A DNA stretch of 64,000 bases from Pyropia haitanensis (lineage: Eukaryota > Rhodophyta > Bangiophyceae > Bangiales > Bangiaceae): contig SDUX01000010.1 of the NCBI GenBank assembly GCA_008729055.1, positions 2,185,090 to 2,249,089 on the forward strand, in the 5' to 3' direction. Position 1 is the stretch's first letter. Each line of letters opens with the position of its first letter. The notes under the pieces were generated by a model that saw only the letters and a program-made list of their open reading frames with translations, was not told the origin of the DNA and searched no databases. Shown in pieces: positions 1 to 10,116 of the stretch. The translations under genes were made by a program, and so were the position numbers.

Positions 1-598
1 GGACGTGCACACCCCCAAGATGGTCGACCGGTGGCCGCTCTGGTATCGGAAGAAGTATGTCGACATTGTCGACGAGCGGCGACCAGCCGACGTTGCACGG
101 GTGAACAACGAGGGTGGGGTGGGAGAGGCAGCCGGTCACTCAGAGCAAGGCGAAGAAACACGTGACGCGAGGGAGGGAGAGGAGGAAGATCTCGTGGGGG
201 AGGCTCGGGAGGCGTATGACGGGGGGCGAGGCGACGAGGCGGATTTTGCGGAGCTGGGGGAGGACACAGATGTCGCTGGGGTGGGCGACGAGGTGGATGA
301 CGGGGGGATCGGGGGTGAGACAGATGACGCTGGCGAGGGTGAGGAGGTGGATGACGGGGGTCAGTGGGGGGAGGCTCAAGGCGGGGGGGAGGGTCGGGAG
401 GCAGACGACGGGGGAGGGGGGGAGGAGGCGGATATTGCTGAGCAGGGGGAGGAGACAGACGGCGCTTGGGAGGGTGACGTGGTGGATGACGGGGGCCACG
501 GGGGGGAGGCACATGGCGGGGGGGAGGGGGAAGACGCGGGGGATGGGGGTGGCGGAGAGCAGACAGGGGGCAGGGGGGGAGGGAGAGGACGCGGATGA
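1..598 (+). CDS. Partial acidic Gly/Asp/Glu-rich repetitive ORF, open at left edge
   Basis: The frame is open from base 2, so the true start lies outside the window; the first in-frame ATG is at base 20. The first ~40 residues have ordinary composition (Trp-Pro-Leu-Trp-Tyr, Lys-Lys-Tyr-Val-Asp). After that the protein is a degenerate repeat of acidic blocks such as EVDDGG, EADDGG and EETDGA, ending in Gly/Arg. The repeat is seen directly. It has no recognised domain, catalytic motif or membrane segment. It could be the C-terminal tail of a larger protein (possibly mobile-element encoded, since a Ulp1-protease element lies 3 kb away), or an open frame created by a purine-rich DNA repeat. I cannot assign a function. 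Confidence 0.3.
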   Translation, partial: DVHTPKMVDRWPLWYRKKYVDIVDERRPADVARVNNEGGVGEAAGHSEQGEETRDAREGEEEDLVGEAREAYDGGRGDEADFAELGEDTDVAGVGDEVDDGGIGGETDDAGEGEEVDDGGQWGEAQGGGEGREADDGGGGEEADIAEQGEETDGAWEGDVVDDGGHGGEAHGGGEGEDAGDGGGGEQTGGRGGGRGRG

Positions 599-2519
599 TG
601 GAACCGGAGGGGGGTGGGCGGTGAGGTGAGACTGGTGCTAATCGGACACAGAGGGTCACGAGTTTTCTTGACCATGTAAAGGTGCTGGCGTGCACTGAGG
701 TGCGGCCCATGATGTCATCGTAGCCACCCCCGCTCAGTGTTGGACCACTCGCTGCGTGCAGAGGTTCGCTTACGTGGCAATATTGGCGGCCATTGGCGTC
801 GTGGGCGCCACGCACGCGGCGGCCGTTGCCATCACCGCCGTCCGCGGGCGCAGAGCGGTTTGGATATGGGTGCGCGGGGGTATCGGCCCAACCGGCGGGA
901 GACTCTGGCGATGTCATCGCCGCAACCGTCGCCGCCGCTGTCGCTGCTGTTGCGAGTCGCCGAGCTGTGCTGGGGTGTATGAGTGTGCGGTGCCGCACTA
1001 CTGGCGACTCTATTGCTGATGAAGCCATCGCTGCGTCCGCCACCAGAGCAGCCGCCGGACGCCACGCGTTCCAGAGGTGGGAAGAGTGTGGTGGCCGCCA
1101 GATAGGCGGCCCCTGCGGTGGCTGCGGCCACAGCCGCCTACGCTGCCGCACAGCCCCAGTCGTTGTGCCACAACGGTTTTGTGTTGGACATTGGCGTGAA
1201 AGAGAACGCCTGTGCTCGGTATACACTTTTGGCGCAGTGGCACTGTGGAAGCAAACGGATCGGGAATGGGGGCGCGCCAGCACAGTGCCGTGCACGTCAG
1301 CAGTGGGATCGGGCGAGGGATGCATGGGGGTGCGAGCGTATCTACCGCTGACCAGTGGCACTTGTAGTAGTGGCCACCTGTGGACTTGGACACCGTGCAC
1401 AGGCAGGGGGGCTCTGTCCATCAATGTTTGAGACTCTGGTGCGTGACAGATGGGCACCGAAGAGTACTGGCTATTACGGGGGCGGCAGGTTGGTGAAGAC
1501 ATGAGTAGGGGCAGTGGTCTTGTCGAGGCAGATTGCTGGGCTCTCACCGTGAGAGAGAACTGATCTACTAGCAACGCCCAGACTGTCTGGTTTGAACACG
1601 AGGGACTGCAGGTCGCTCACCAGGTTGCCCGGGGATATGGACAGATCGCATGCCTGGACACAAGTGCTGCGTTGCACCAGTGAGTTTCCACATACCGGGG
1701 CAGAATGGCACCGCACCCGCATCCACCTCCTACGGTCGGGCCGGCACCTCTTCTCTCCGTGGATCGGCACAGCCCTCCAGCGCACACAGTCTCTGCAGGT
1801 GCAGGGTGACGAGCACCTTTGACACCGCAGGCAGTGTGGCGAACTAGGGCAAACAATGGTGCAGCAACAATCACCAGCCACGCTATGGAGACGCCAGGAG
1901 CCCGTGCCTCCCCCGACGCCACCCGCTGTGCGCTCACGGCGGAGGCGGCGGGCGAGGGGCGATGCGAGCTAACGGAGCGTCCCTGTGCGACTGCTGACAA
2001 AAGTCGCTGACCAGGCATGGTCATTGCTGCACAGTCAGAGCGGGCACGAGAGCGCGAGGCCAGAGGACCGGGCTGGCGGTCGCTATTGAGGCGGAGGCGG
2101 ATCGCATGCGGCTTTGCCGGGAGTTCTGGACGACACCGCGCTGAGTACGCTATTTCACTCAAATTATGAAGTATCTGCTGGGAAATGCCCTGTTTTCAGC
2201 CATACAAGCATCAAACAGTTTGATCAGGTGTGTACTTCTGGTGCGACCACGAGACAGGACGGGTGTATTGCCGGCAGATTTGGCGGCCCAATGGAGCCGT
2301 TCAAGCGCCGCGCCCGCGCCTGCATCTAGCCCTCCGCCGCCGCCCCAGCGCAAACAGCTGCTGCCCCGGCTCTGCGGCCCCACTTGGATGCAGCCCGTGT
2401 CGACGGCAAGCTCGCGCTTGTTCCACAGCCACTCGCCCTCCGCAGCGGAAGCAGCAATGCATGCCTCCGTTTTCGGGCCCGCTCGGCGGGGATGCTTCGC
2501 TGCGTGCCGCCGCTGCGGC
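599..2519. other. No gene recognised
   Basis: About 1.9 kb with only short overlapping open frames on both strands. One frame from 756 starts with a signal-peptide-like hydrophobic run, but its start is GTG and its C terminus is Arg/Cys composition noise. I see no splice-consistent domain, RNA gene or repeat. Confidence 0.4.
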
Positions 2520-3230
2520 AGGCACGGCCGCCATGTCGTCGCACCCGCCTCTGCTGGAGCAGCCGCGGCCCCCGCGACGTCGCGGCTGCCGCCGCCGTCA
2601 CAGCCGTCGCGGCAACCGCGGCCGCCATGGCGTCGCCCCCGCCGCTGCGGCGCCAGCCGCGGCCGCCATGGCGCTGCCATCAACGTCGTTGAGACAGGCG
2701 CGGCCGCCTCGGCCTCGCGGCCACCGCCGCAACCGGGGTCGCCGCGGCAGCCGTGGCCTCCTCAGCGTCGCCCCGGCTGCCGCTGCCGCCACGGTCGCAG
2801 CGGTCGCGACAACCGCGGCCGCCATGGCGTCGCCCCCGCCGCTGCCGCGCCAGCAGCGGCCGCCATGGCGCTGCCATCAACGTCGTTGAGGCAGGCGCGG
2901 CCACCACGACCGCACGGCCACCGCCGCCACCGCGGTCGCCGCGGCAGCCGTGGCCTCCGCGGCGTCGCCCCAGCTGCCGGTGCCGCCACGGTCGCTGCGG
3001 CTGCGGCAACTACGGCCGCTATGGGGACGCCCCCTCAGTTGCTGCGGCAGCCGCGGCCGCCGCGGCGTCGCCCCCACCGCCGCCGCCGCAGCGGCAGCCG
3101 CGGCAGACGTGGACGCCATGACGCCGCCCCCAACGCCACAGCCGCGGCGGCTGCAGCAAGCGCGGCCGCCATGGAATCGCGTACGCCGCTGCTGCGGCAG
3201 GCGCGGCCGCCACTCCGGCCGCTCGAACCT
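2520..3230. repeat. Degenerate GC-rich tandem repeat, period ~197 bp (half-unit ~98 bp)
   Basis: Copies begin with CGGCCGCCATGG-like segments near 2522, 2620, 2660, 2817, 2857, 3011 and 3166. The clearest marker is CAACGTCGTTGAG at 2681-2693 and again at 2878-2890, an offset of exactly 197 bp. As 197 is not a multiple of three, successive copies fall into different reading frames. An ORF crossing the array from an ATG at 2166 is therefore unlikely to be a repeat protein. This looks like a minisatellite. Confidence 0.65.
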
Positions 3231-3421
3231 GCCTACTACAGGTGGACCTGGCGGGTGGGGCAGCCGAGTTTCCGGCGGCAGACGTCGTGCTCAGGGAATG
3301 GAGGCGGAGAGGGGGAAAGTGAGTAAGCGCAAGAGCTGCGGGTATGACGACCACCATCGCGAGCGACACTGACATTGCGCGTTACATGTTAAAGAAGTAA
3401 GTGTATTAAAGCAGAGTTCCC

Positions 3422-4603
3422 TCATTCCCGCGGCGCTCTGCCGGCCAGAACCATCGCGTGCAAAAAAACCAGACGAAGAAGCCCAGCCTCGTCGCCGACC
3501 AGCTCGAAGGTGCTGCCGGTCACTTGCTGCACCAAGAACTGCAAAGCAAACAGACCACAACTGACAGCGTCAGTCTGGCGGGGGAAGCTCACTTGCCGGG
3601 TCGCCCACTCAATCGTAGCCGACGGCTGCCCCTCCCCCTCAGCCTGTACCGCAAGAGCACAGTTTCCAAGCAGACGCAAGCGCCCTAGCGAGAATTCGGA
3701 CTCTGCATCCAAAGCGTTTGAAGCAAGGGAGTCGTAGAAGACAATCTCGCGGTTAGAGAGGTGGATAACAGCCGCGCACCAGTGGGAGTTGTCATGGTTC
3801 ACCATGGTGGCCAAACGGGTGCAGCGCCCGGCTCCCACAGCCCACCTCATTCCCAGCCGCTTCGCGTCAGCCAAGTCCGTCGTGGTGCCCTGAGGCGTCC
3901 GCAGCATCGACGTGAACTTCTCGCAAGTCATGACGTACACGCCATTCCCCGTCCCGGACGCCCATGACCCGAGCTCAACCAGCACAGGGTCCACGAAAGA
4001 GCACTTGAGCCAGACAGGTCGCGCAGCGCTCACAAAAGTGCGCGCGTCCAGGGCCCAGGAGCTTTGCAGGTCGACCACCTCCCCAGAGGTGGGGTCCACC
4101 ACCGGCCGCACCGACCGCTTCCAAATCACTCCCAGCAAGGGCGTGCCTCCCAGAGCACTCTTCACCACCGCCTTCATGCGGGTCAAAGATGTACGGGCCG
4201 GCATCAAGAAAGGGTCGTGCTCGGGATCGACGAGATAGGTCCCCCCCCTCTGGTTGCCGAGCTGTTCAAGCCACAGCGACGACTGCCCCGCGATGGCGTA
4301 GTCCTCATTGATGCGGTGAAGCTCCGCCATCAACGCCATAGCGGCGTAGGGAAGACGGTACGTTGCCCCTTTGACAGAGACTTCGACCACAGCTCGATCC
4401 AGCGCGGGCCGCTCGTCGACGCTCTGCCCGGACGTGTAGATGGCGTGACGTTTCTCGCAGACAGACTCCAGCACGTCGCGCGGAAGAAGCAGGGACACCT
4501 CGTCCTGCCGCTGGACAATACCCTCATACTCGCGCGCGCCGCAGACACGCACAGAGAAGCCGTCGTCAGGGCGCGTCGAGGCAACGACGGCCCACCGATT
4601 CAT
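3422..4603 (-). CDS. Ulp1-type (C48) cysteine protease, second ORF of a probable mobile element
   Basis: The C-terminal third carries the SENP/Ulp1 catalytic pattern. There is a His in a Ser-His-Trp motif, an Asp 17 residues later in Phe-Tyr-Asp-Ser, a Gln 52 residues after that, and the nucleophile Cys six residues beyond the Gln in Asp-Ala-Val-Ser-Cys-Gly. These spacings match Ulp1 family proteases, which hydrolyse SUMO-like isopeptide or C-terminal bonds. The N-terminal ~200 residues are not recognised. The first ATG (4603) overlaps the stop of the upstream ORF as TGATG; the frame is open back only to ~4634. Ulp1-like domains are common in plant and algal transposons (for example some Mutator-like elements), and the unusual two-ORF layout suggests the same here. 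No transposase domain or terminal inverted repeat was identified. A host SUMO protease is the alternative. Confidence 0.75.
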   Translation of the reverse strand: MNRWAVVASTRPDDGFSVRVCGAREYEGIVQRQDEVSLLLPRDVLESVCEKRHAIYTSGQSVDERPALDRAVVEVSVKGATYRLPYAAMALMAELHRINEDYAIAGQSSLWLEQLGNQRGGTYLVDPEHDPFLMPARTSLTRMKAVVKSALGGTPLLGVIWKRSVRPVVDPTSGEVVDLQSSWALDARTFVSAARPVWLKCSFVDPVLVELGSWASGTGNGVYVMTCEKFTSMLRTPQGTTTDLADAKRLGMRWAVGAGRCTRLATMVNHDNSHWCAAVIHLSNREIVFYDSLASNALDAESEFSLGRLRLLGNCALAVQAEGEGQPSATIEWATRQVSFPRQTDAVSCGLFALQFLVQQVTGSTFELVGDEAGLLRLVFLHAMVLAGRAPRE

Positions 4604-7257
4604 CAGCACCGCAATCGTCGACAGGCGCCCGCCTCAACCGTCCTTCGAAGGTTGAACTTCATCGCGGCCGGTGCCATACGACTGCCACGTGGGGGGGTGG
4701 GGGGCTCCAAGACCTGGGATGGGTGCTGGGGTGGGGCGCCCGTCACCTTGGCGCCCAACATGGGCCGCCGCACCAGGGGGGCAGGCGGATTGCCACCAAG
4801 AGGTCGCGGCGGGGACTCCTTGTGGTCGGCCAGCTTCTGCTTCTTGCGCTGCGGCTTATAAGTGGCAGCATGTGCGGCCGCATCACCTCGTCGCCCAACG
4901 CGCAAGACATCTTTGGCAGAGACGTTAACAGCACCCGGCTGCTGACCAGCATTCCCCTTGCCATCCACATCAACGTCAACCGCGCTGCGTCCTCCGCGCG
5001 CGCCGTTGTCGGCAGCTCCCCCGTCCGCGGCGCGGTCCACAACAACACTCGTCGGCGCAGGATCCGGACCGTCATCGCCACGCTCTGCGAGCGGCTTCGC
5101 TTGTCCGACTTCGGGGGTGTCCTGCTCCTCGTTGAGGGTGTCCGACTCGTTGTCCTTGTCGTCCTCGCCATCTGACGCCAAGAACGGGTTCTCTGCGAAG
5201 TACCGACGGACAGCCATGTTCCAGAACAAACACAGCGACGTCGCAACCACGAGAGCGACACGGCGGCTTCCAATGCTGCACTTGACACGAGCATTGCGGG
5301 GTGGGAACAGGCACGTCCTGTCGGCCACGGGCTCCGTCTGCGGCGTGGACCACGTGAGAGCCCAGTTGCACGTAAACAGCTCGCTGGGGCACAGGGACCG
5401 CCAGTCGCGCGGCACTCCAGACGCAGCCACCATCTCGTTCTTGAGCTCCATCGCTGTCTTCCACAATTCGATGCACATGGAAAAGGTGAGCGCGTTCAAG
5501 TCGGGAAGCCCCGAGCAATGCAGGAATCGCTCCACCATACCGCTGGTCACAGTCTCCTTGCTCCTCTGCGAGTCCGACTCCACCGGGCCGTCGTTGAGCA
5601 ACGACCTGGCCAACGACCGCGAATTAACCAACGCATCGAGATCCGCTTCGAGGCCGACTACAGGTTGCTCGCTGTCTGCACCAGCAAGGTCGTCGCCCGC
5701 GCTGGGTCCCTCAGACGCCTCATGGTTCTTGAACGCAGCTCCCCCCTTATCAGCTCCCTGATCCGCGCCTGCACTGTCCCAGGCAGACTGGGTGCCAGAG
5801 TCCGAGCGCTCTTGCGCCGCGTGACTGCTCTTGGCAACCGCCTTCCTGGATGCCTTGCGCAGTCGCTTGGGAGCCGCTCGTGCGACGCCAACTCGGCGAC
5901 CGCCACCAGACGATGGCATCTGCGAGGACAGTGCCTTGCTAAAGTCCACGCGGTCCCGCACAGGTGCAGCGTGCTCGGCACAGTCCAGGATGATGAGCCG
6001 GGAAGGATCCGAGGACGTGGAGAGCACCACACTGACCCGCTCAAAAGCCGGAAACACCACAGAGCTGGACAGCAGCATGCGGCCGGCAGACCTCATGTTT
6101 CGGATGACCTCCGAGCAAAACTTGTCGGCCCCGAGACGAGCAAGCTCGGGTAAAACCACCCTGCGAGGCTGCGTGTGGACGCCGTTTGCCGCATCGAGAG
6201 TGGCAGGGGCGCCCGAGCCACTTAACGCCTTACCAGCGGCAGCGACAGGGGGAAGAGACGAGGCACGAGCGGCAGAGGCAGCCGCTGCCGCAGGAGGGAG
6301 GATGTCTGGGGCGACCGTGCCACATGAAAGAGCTGGGACAACCGGATCAGCGGCGGCGGCCGTCGCCACGACAGAGTGGTGGGCGGGGGTGGTAGCGCCT
6401 TCAGTCGATGCCGGAGGCAGCGCATCGGTAACGGCGGCGGTCGCAGCTATCACGGCAGAAGCAGGAGCAGTGGCGGACGCGAAAGCGAGAGGGGAAGGGG
6501 AGCCCGTGCCCGCTGCCGCCCTTGCCGCCACCACGTCAGAAGAGGGCTCGCAAGTGCCCGCGACAGAGGAAGGGTCGACAGGCTCCATGGCAACGTGCGT
6601 GGCCGCAGCGGGATAGCTGCCGGCAGGGACGGACCCACCACCGACAGGGACAGTAAAAAGCGCATCAGCGCCGACGGCTACGGCCGACGCAGGAGGAACG
6701 CTGGCCGGGGCCGCCGTGCCCACAAAAGGGAGGAGCGACGGGGCGGCCGCGGTGGCCATAGGGGCGCAGGATCCAGCGCTGGCGCCGACGCCGACCGGCG
6801 GCGCCACCGCCGCGGCAGGGAAGCGCCCAGCAGTGCCGGCAACAGCAGCATGGGAGCAAGAGAGAGAGGTTGCGCCAGCGGCGGCGGTGAACGGTGCCGG
6901 CGTCAGAAAGCCGACGGGGTCCGCTGCACCACCGGGGGAACAGCCAGCGAGTGCGGCCACGCTTGGTGTGCCAACATCATCGGCAGCTGCAGCAAGGGCG
7001 ACGAGAGGATCCAGCTCCCAGGTAGGGCTCGACGGGGGAAGCGGCGCACGGAACGGGGAACAAAGAAGACTGCCATGGGGCGGAGGGGGGGGAGGGGGGG
7101 GGGGGAGTGGGGGGACACGATGAGGTGGGGGGGGGGGTGCGAGGGAGCTTCTCCGCGGATCGTTGTATGTCCTTGGGAGTGCACAAGGGTCAACACGTAA
7201 AGGAGGTAGAAGAACAGCGCCCTGGACACCACGCGGCGAAAAAGCAGGGGCCGCCAT
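4603..7257 (-). CDS. Large upstream ORF of the Ulp1 element, unknown function
   Basis: The ATG at 7257 lies in a GCCATGG context and opens an 884-residue frame ending at the TGA that overlaps the next ORF. The N-terminal half is Ala/Pro/Val-rich low complexity, including a Pro run templated by G tracts around 7080-7137 where the frame could be unreliable. A basic patch (Lys/Arg/Ala) lies mid-protein. The C-terminal third has ordinary composition with Trp- and Cys-containing segments and one hydrophobic stretch of ~17 residues (Val-Val-Ala-Thr-Ser-Leu-Cys-Leu-Phe). It then becomes acidic and ends basic. I do not recognise a domain. The TGATG junction and same-strand order suggest it is expressed with the protease ORF, by reinitiation, a frameshift in the ~30 bp overlap, or splicing. 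Confidence 0.5.
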   Translation of the reverse strand: MAAPAFSPRGVQGAVLLPPLRVDPCALPRTYNDPRRSSLAPPPPPHRVPPLPPPPPPPPPHGSLLCSPFRAPLPPSSPTWELDPLVALAAAADDVGTPSVAALAGCSPGGAADPVGFLTPAPFTAAAGATSLSCSHAAVAGTAGRFPAAAVAPPVGVGASAGSCAPMATAAAPSLLPFVGTAAPASVPPASAVAVGADALFTVPVGGGSVPAGSYPAAATHVAMEPVDPSSVAGTCEPSSDVVAARAAAGTGSPSPLAFASATAPASAVIAATAAVTDALPPASTEGATTPAHHSVVATAAAADPVVPALSCGTVAPDILPPAAAAASAARASSLPPVAAAGKALSGSGAPATLDAANGVHTQPRRVVLPELARLGADKFCSEVIRNMRSAGRMLLSSSVVFPAFERVSVVLSTSSDPSRLIILDCAEHAAPVRDRVDFSKALSSQMPSSGGGRRVGVARAAPKRLRKASRKAVAKSSHAAQERSDSGTQSAWDSAGADQGADKGGAAFKNHEASEGPSAGDDLAGADSEQPVVGLEADLDALVNSRSLARSLLNDGPVESDSQRSKETVTSGMVERFLHCSGLPDLNALTFSMCIELWKTAMELKNEMVAASGVPRDWRSLCPSELFTCNWALTWSTPQTEPVADRTCLFPPRNARVKCSIGSRRVALVVATSLCLFWNMAVRRYFAENPFLASDGEDDKDNESDTLNEEQDTPEVGQAKPLAERGDDGPDPAPTSVVVDRAADGGAADNGARGGRSAVDVDVDGKGNAGQQPGAVNVSAKDVLRVGRRGDAAAHAATYKPQRKKQKLADHKESPPRPLGGNPPAPLVRRPMLGAKVTGAPPQHPSQVLEPPTPPRGSRMAPAAMKFNLRRTVEAGACRRLRC

Positions 7258-7808
7258 GGCTATCGTCGACCCCAGATGACCGTCGCTGCGCCGTCGCCGC
7301 TACCGGACGTAGGAAAGAGGAGGACGAAAGACAAAGAGTGCCGGCGACGTCCCTAGTGCATTGTGTATGCGGGGTAGCGCCCCATGGTGCATGGCCCCCG
7401 GTGAAGCGCCGTAGCGCAGCCGCACCAGGTGCCGCCGCGCAGCACGCCCGCCGGTGGCGCGGCCGCGACGCACACGTCGAGCTCGCAGCGCGGGAAAGCG
7501 TGGTGGCCATGTGGCGGGAAACAACGGCGGCACCCGGGCAGCCAGCTGCCGCCGTCCCCCAGGTCAATTTTCTGACGTCGCGGAAGCAGGCAATTTCGGG
7601 GGCGCGTGTCGCCCGATCACGCGAGCGCAGCGCGGGGCCAGATTCGCTGGGTGTGCCCCAGACGGGCCCTCTGCGCATGTATACCTCGCGAGAGAAATGG
7701 CCCATTTCGGGTATCCTAGGCAGGTATACCGTATACCCCCTTTGCGGCCCATTGGGGAGTGTGTACCTGGCCACTGTCTTTTCATCATCGGGGAGGAGGG
7801 CTGGCCGC

Positions 7809-7833
7809 GGGGGGGGGGGGGGGGGGGGGGGGG
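7809..7833 (+). repeat. G homopolymer, 25 bases
   Basis: An uninterrupted run of 25 G, followed by further G7 and G4 runs. It can form G-quadruplexes and is a likely place for length errors. Confidence 0.9.
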
Positions 7834-8118
7834 CGGGGGGGGCGGGGAGGGAGGGCGGGCCGCCGCCGCCCGGTGGCGGTGCCGCCGCCGGCGCCGTTGG
7901 CACGCCCGCGGGCGGGGCCCCCCCCCCGTCGGGGCCGCCGTGCGTGGCGGTGGCCGCGTCGGCGCGCGCCACCGCGCGGCGCGGTGCGGCCGCCGCCGCG
8001 GCGCGGCCGCCCATCCGCTCGTCGGGCCGACCGGTCCGCCGCGCACCGCCGCGGCAGCCCGTCTCCCCCGCGTGCCCTCCTCCCCGTCTGCCCACCGGTC
8101 TGGCGACGGCGGTGTACC

Positions 8119-8120
<2 letters not shown>

Positions 8121-8153
<33 letters not shown>
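8121..8153 (+). repeat. G homopolymer, 33 bases
   Basis: An uninterrupted run of 33 G, the longest homopolymer I found. It lies outside any recognised gene. True length is uncertain in any assembly. Confidence 0.9.
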
Positions 8154-8154
<1 letters not shown>

Positions 8155-8909
8155 GGGCCAGCGCCAGGGACGGCTTGTCTGGATGGCGGGGTGTCGGGGC
8201 AGTGGCGGCGACGCGGGGGGGGGCTTGGTCGGCGTTGGGCCCGTGACGACGGCGCGTACGGCGACGCTGACGACGCTGCCGGCAGCGACGGTGGTGGCAG
8301 CGGCGACGGTGACGGCGACGGCGACGGCGACGGCTGGCGGCGTTCCCAATGACGACGACAAGGACGGCGCCTCGGTGGCACGGGCGGCTACCCACGCTGG
8401 GGGGGAGGGGTGGCCGCGATGGTGGCGGCTGCGGCAAAAGGTTTTCGGGGGGGGAGGCGGCGGCACGGTGGCGGGAGCCCGCCCCTGTCGCCCACTCCTG
8501 GTGCCGCCGCTGGCCGTGGCCGCCGTGCTTTGGGGGCATTGGTGCGGCTGGCGGGCGTACAGGTCGTGCTGGGCGGTCGCTGGACACAAGTGGAGGGGGG
8601 CGGCACTCGCCTGCAAGCCCGTTAGACCGCCTGTGCATGGCAAGGGCGGCGGCGGCAGCTGCGGCGGCCGAGGCGGCAGCAGAGATCCGCCATGGCTGGC
8701 GCACTCGACACGCCTGGCCGGGCGGGGCCCCCCCAGGGGCGCCTCTGTCCGTCTGCCCTTGCCACCCGCGACGCTGGGTGAGCGGCGGCGCCCGCCGCCG
8801 CGACGGCCGCCGACGCGGGGTGGACGAGGGACACCCGCCCACGGCGCCGCGTCGGCGGCGCCACCCCGACGAGGCTGGCCGTTGCGGCGACGACGGTCGC
8901 CGCGGCGAC

Positions 8910-8942
<33 letters not shown>

Positions 8943-10116
8943 CCTGCCGCGACGGCCACCCCCATTCCCGCCACGGACACGCCGTACGTCGCGTACCCTC
9001 CCCCCTTTGTGTGCGCTCCCACGGTCGGGAGGTGGGTTCCCCTCCGTCGTGGGCGGTGGTGGCGGCGCCTGTGACGGTGCGGTCGGCGCCGCGCCGACCG
9101 CTGGTAGCGACCGTGTCTTGCCTCGCTCTGCGCAACCACGATGCGCGCCATCCCAGGCCAAGGGGTTGCAAGGAGCAGGGGGGGGGGTGCCTGCGCAACA
9201 GACCGTGTGGCGGCGGCCGCCATGGGCAGCCCCGCGCGCCCTGACAGAGCAGCGTCGGCTTGGCGGCGCACGGCGCCCACGGTGGCGTGGACAAAAAGCG
9301 CAGGTGGGATCAGCAGCGCCCATTGAGCGCTCTTGTACTGTACTGCTCTGTGTCCAGAGATCTTTGCCAGAGGCACCGTCGCTGCCTTTCGGACGGCAGT
9401 GTCACCAGCACCTGTTCGAAGCAAATCAAGATTAGTCTGCGATGTCTGGCTGTGTTCCAAGTTCACGAGTTTGTCACACATTAAATCAATGTATTTATTA
9501 GTATTTGGTCAAGGGAATCGAATTGCGGCCCGATCGTAGTCCGGGCCACTGTCGTCTGACATGGCTCTGCCGCATCCCTCCCGCCCGCCGCTTTCTCACC
9601 CTTGTGCGCTCCCGCTGTCGCGTCTCTCCGGAGCCGGCAGCTGTCCGGGCTCTTGGTGCAACGGGGATCCCCAGGACTGCCACGGTGGGCGACGCTGCTT
9701 CTGTAGTGGCCTCTTTTTTTTGGCAACGACTGGGCTGCGATGGGTGGCGGTGGGGATCATGGCGGTAGGTTTTGGCGTGCCTTCCGCGCCGCGCCGCGCC
9801 CTGCGCGGCGAGTTTTGTTGGGGGCGACACTCGCGTTTGGTTGGCACGGATATGGGCGGGATGGTCTGGCGGCATCCACGGGAAAATTCTTTGTGTTGTT
9901 GTTGTTGTTTGACTACTTGCTTCCCTCCGCACTGGGGCGTTGTTTCTTTCCAGGTGCTGAGACCTAACCGCCCTATCATGTACCTGCTGCCCTGTTGACT
10001 GCATTTCTCTCTTCTGACCGCTGTGTTGCGTTTTGGTGCCGCGGCGGTGTTTGTCACCGCTGGTGCCGGGCGGTGCCATTTCCTTTTCTCCCCCCCCCCC
10101 AGCCGCCGAGCCAGTC

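Larger units (their letters stand above)
7258..10116. other. No gene recognised; low-complexity GC DNA and NDUFB7 5' region
   Basis: All six frames have long openings from 7.3 to 9.4 kb, but they read as Pro/Arg/Gly/Ala noise with no domain. G homopolymers, (GCC)n and (GGC)n runs dominate. GC falls sharply at 9420-9560. Just before the NDUFB7 ATG, a pyrimidine tract followed by CCCAG (10081-10102) resembles a 3' splice site, so NDUFB7 may have a 5' UTR intron. Confidence 0.45.

Noticed and set aside
756..1019. Small frame with signal-peptide-like start
   Set aside because: Starts with GTG, and its C terminus is Arg/Cys noise.
2166..3326. 386-codon frame from an ATG at 2166
   Set aside because: Runs through the 197 bp repeat, whose period is not a multiple of three; no protein-level repeat.
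7190..9481. 763-codon minus frame and long overlapping plus frames
   Set aside because: Arg/Pro/Gly/Ala composition in every frame across G and C runs; no conserved motif.
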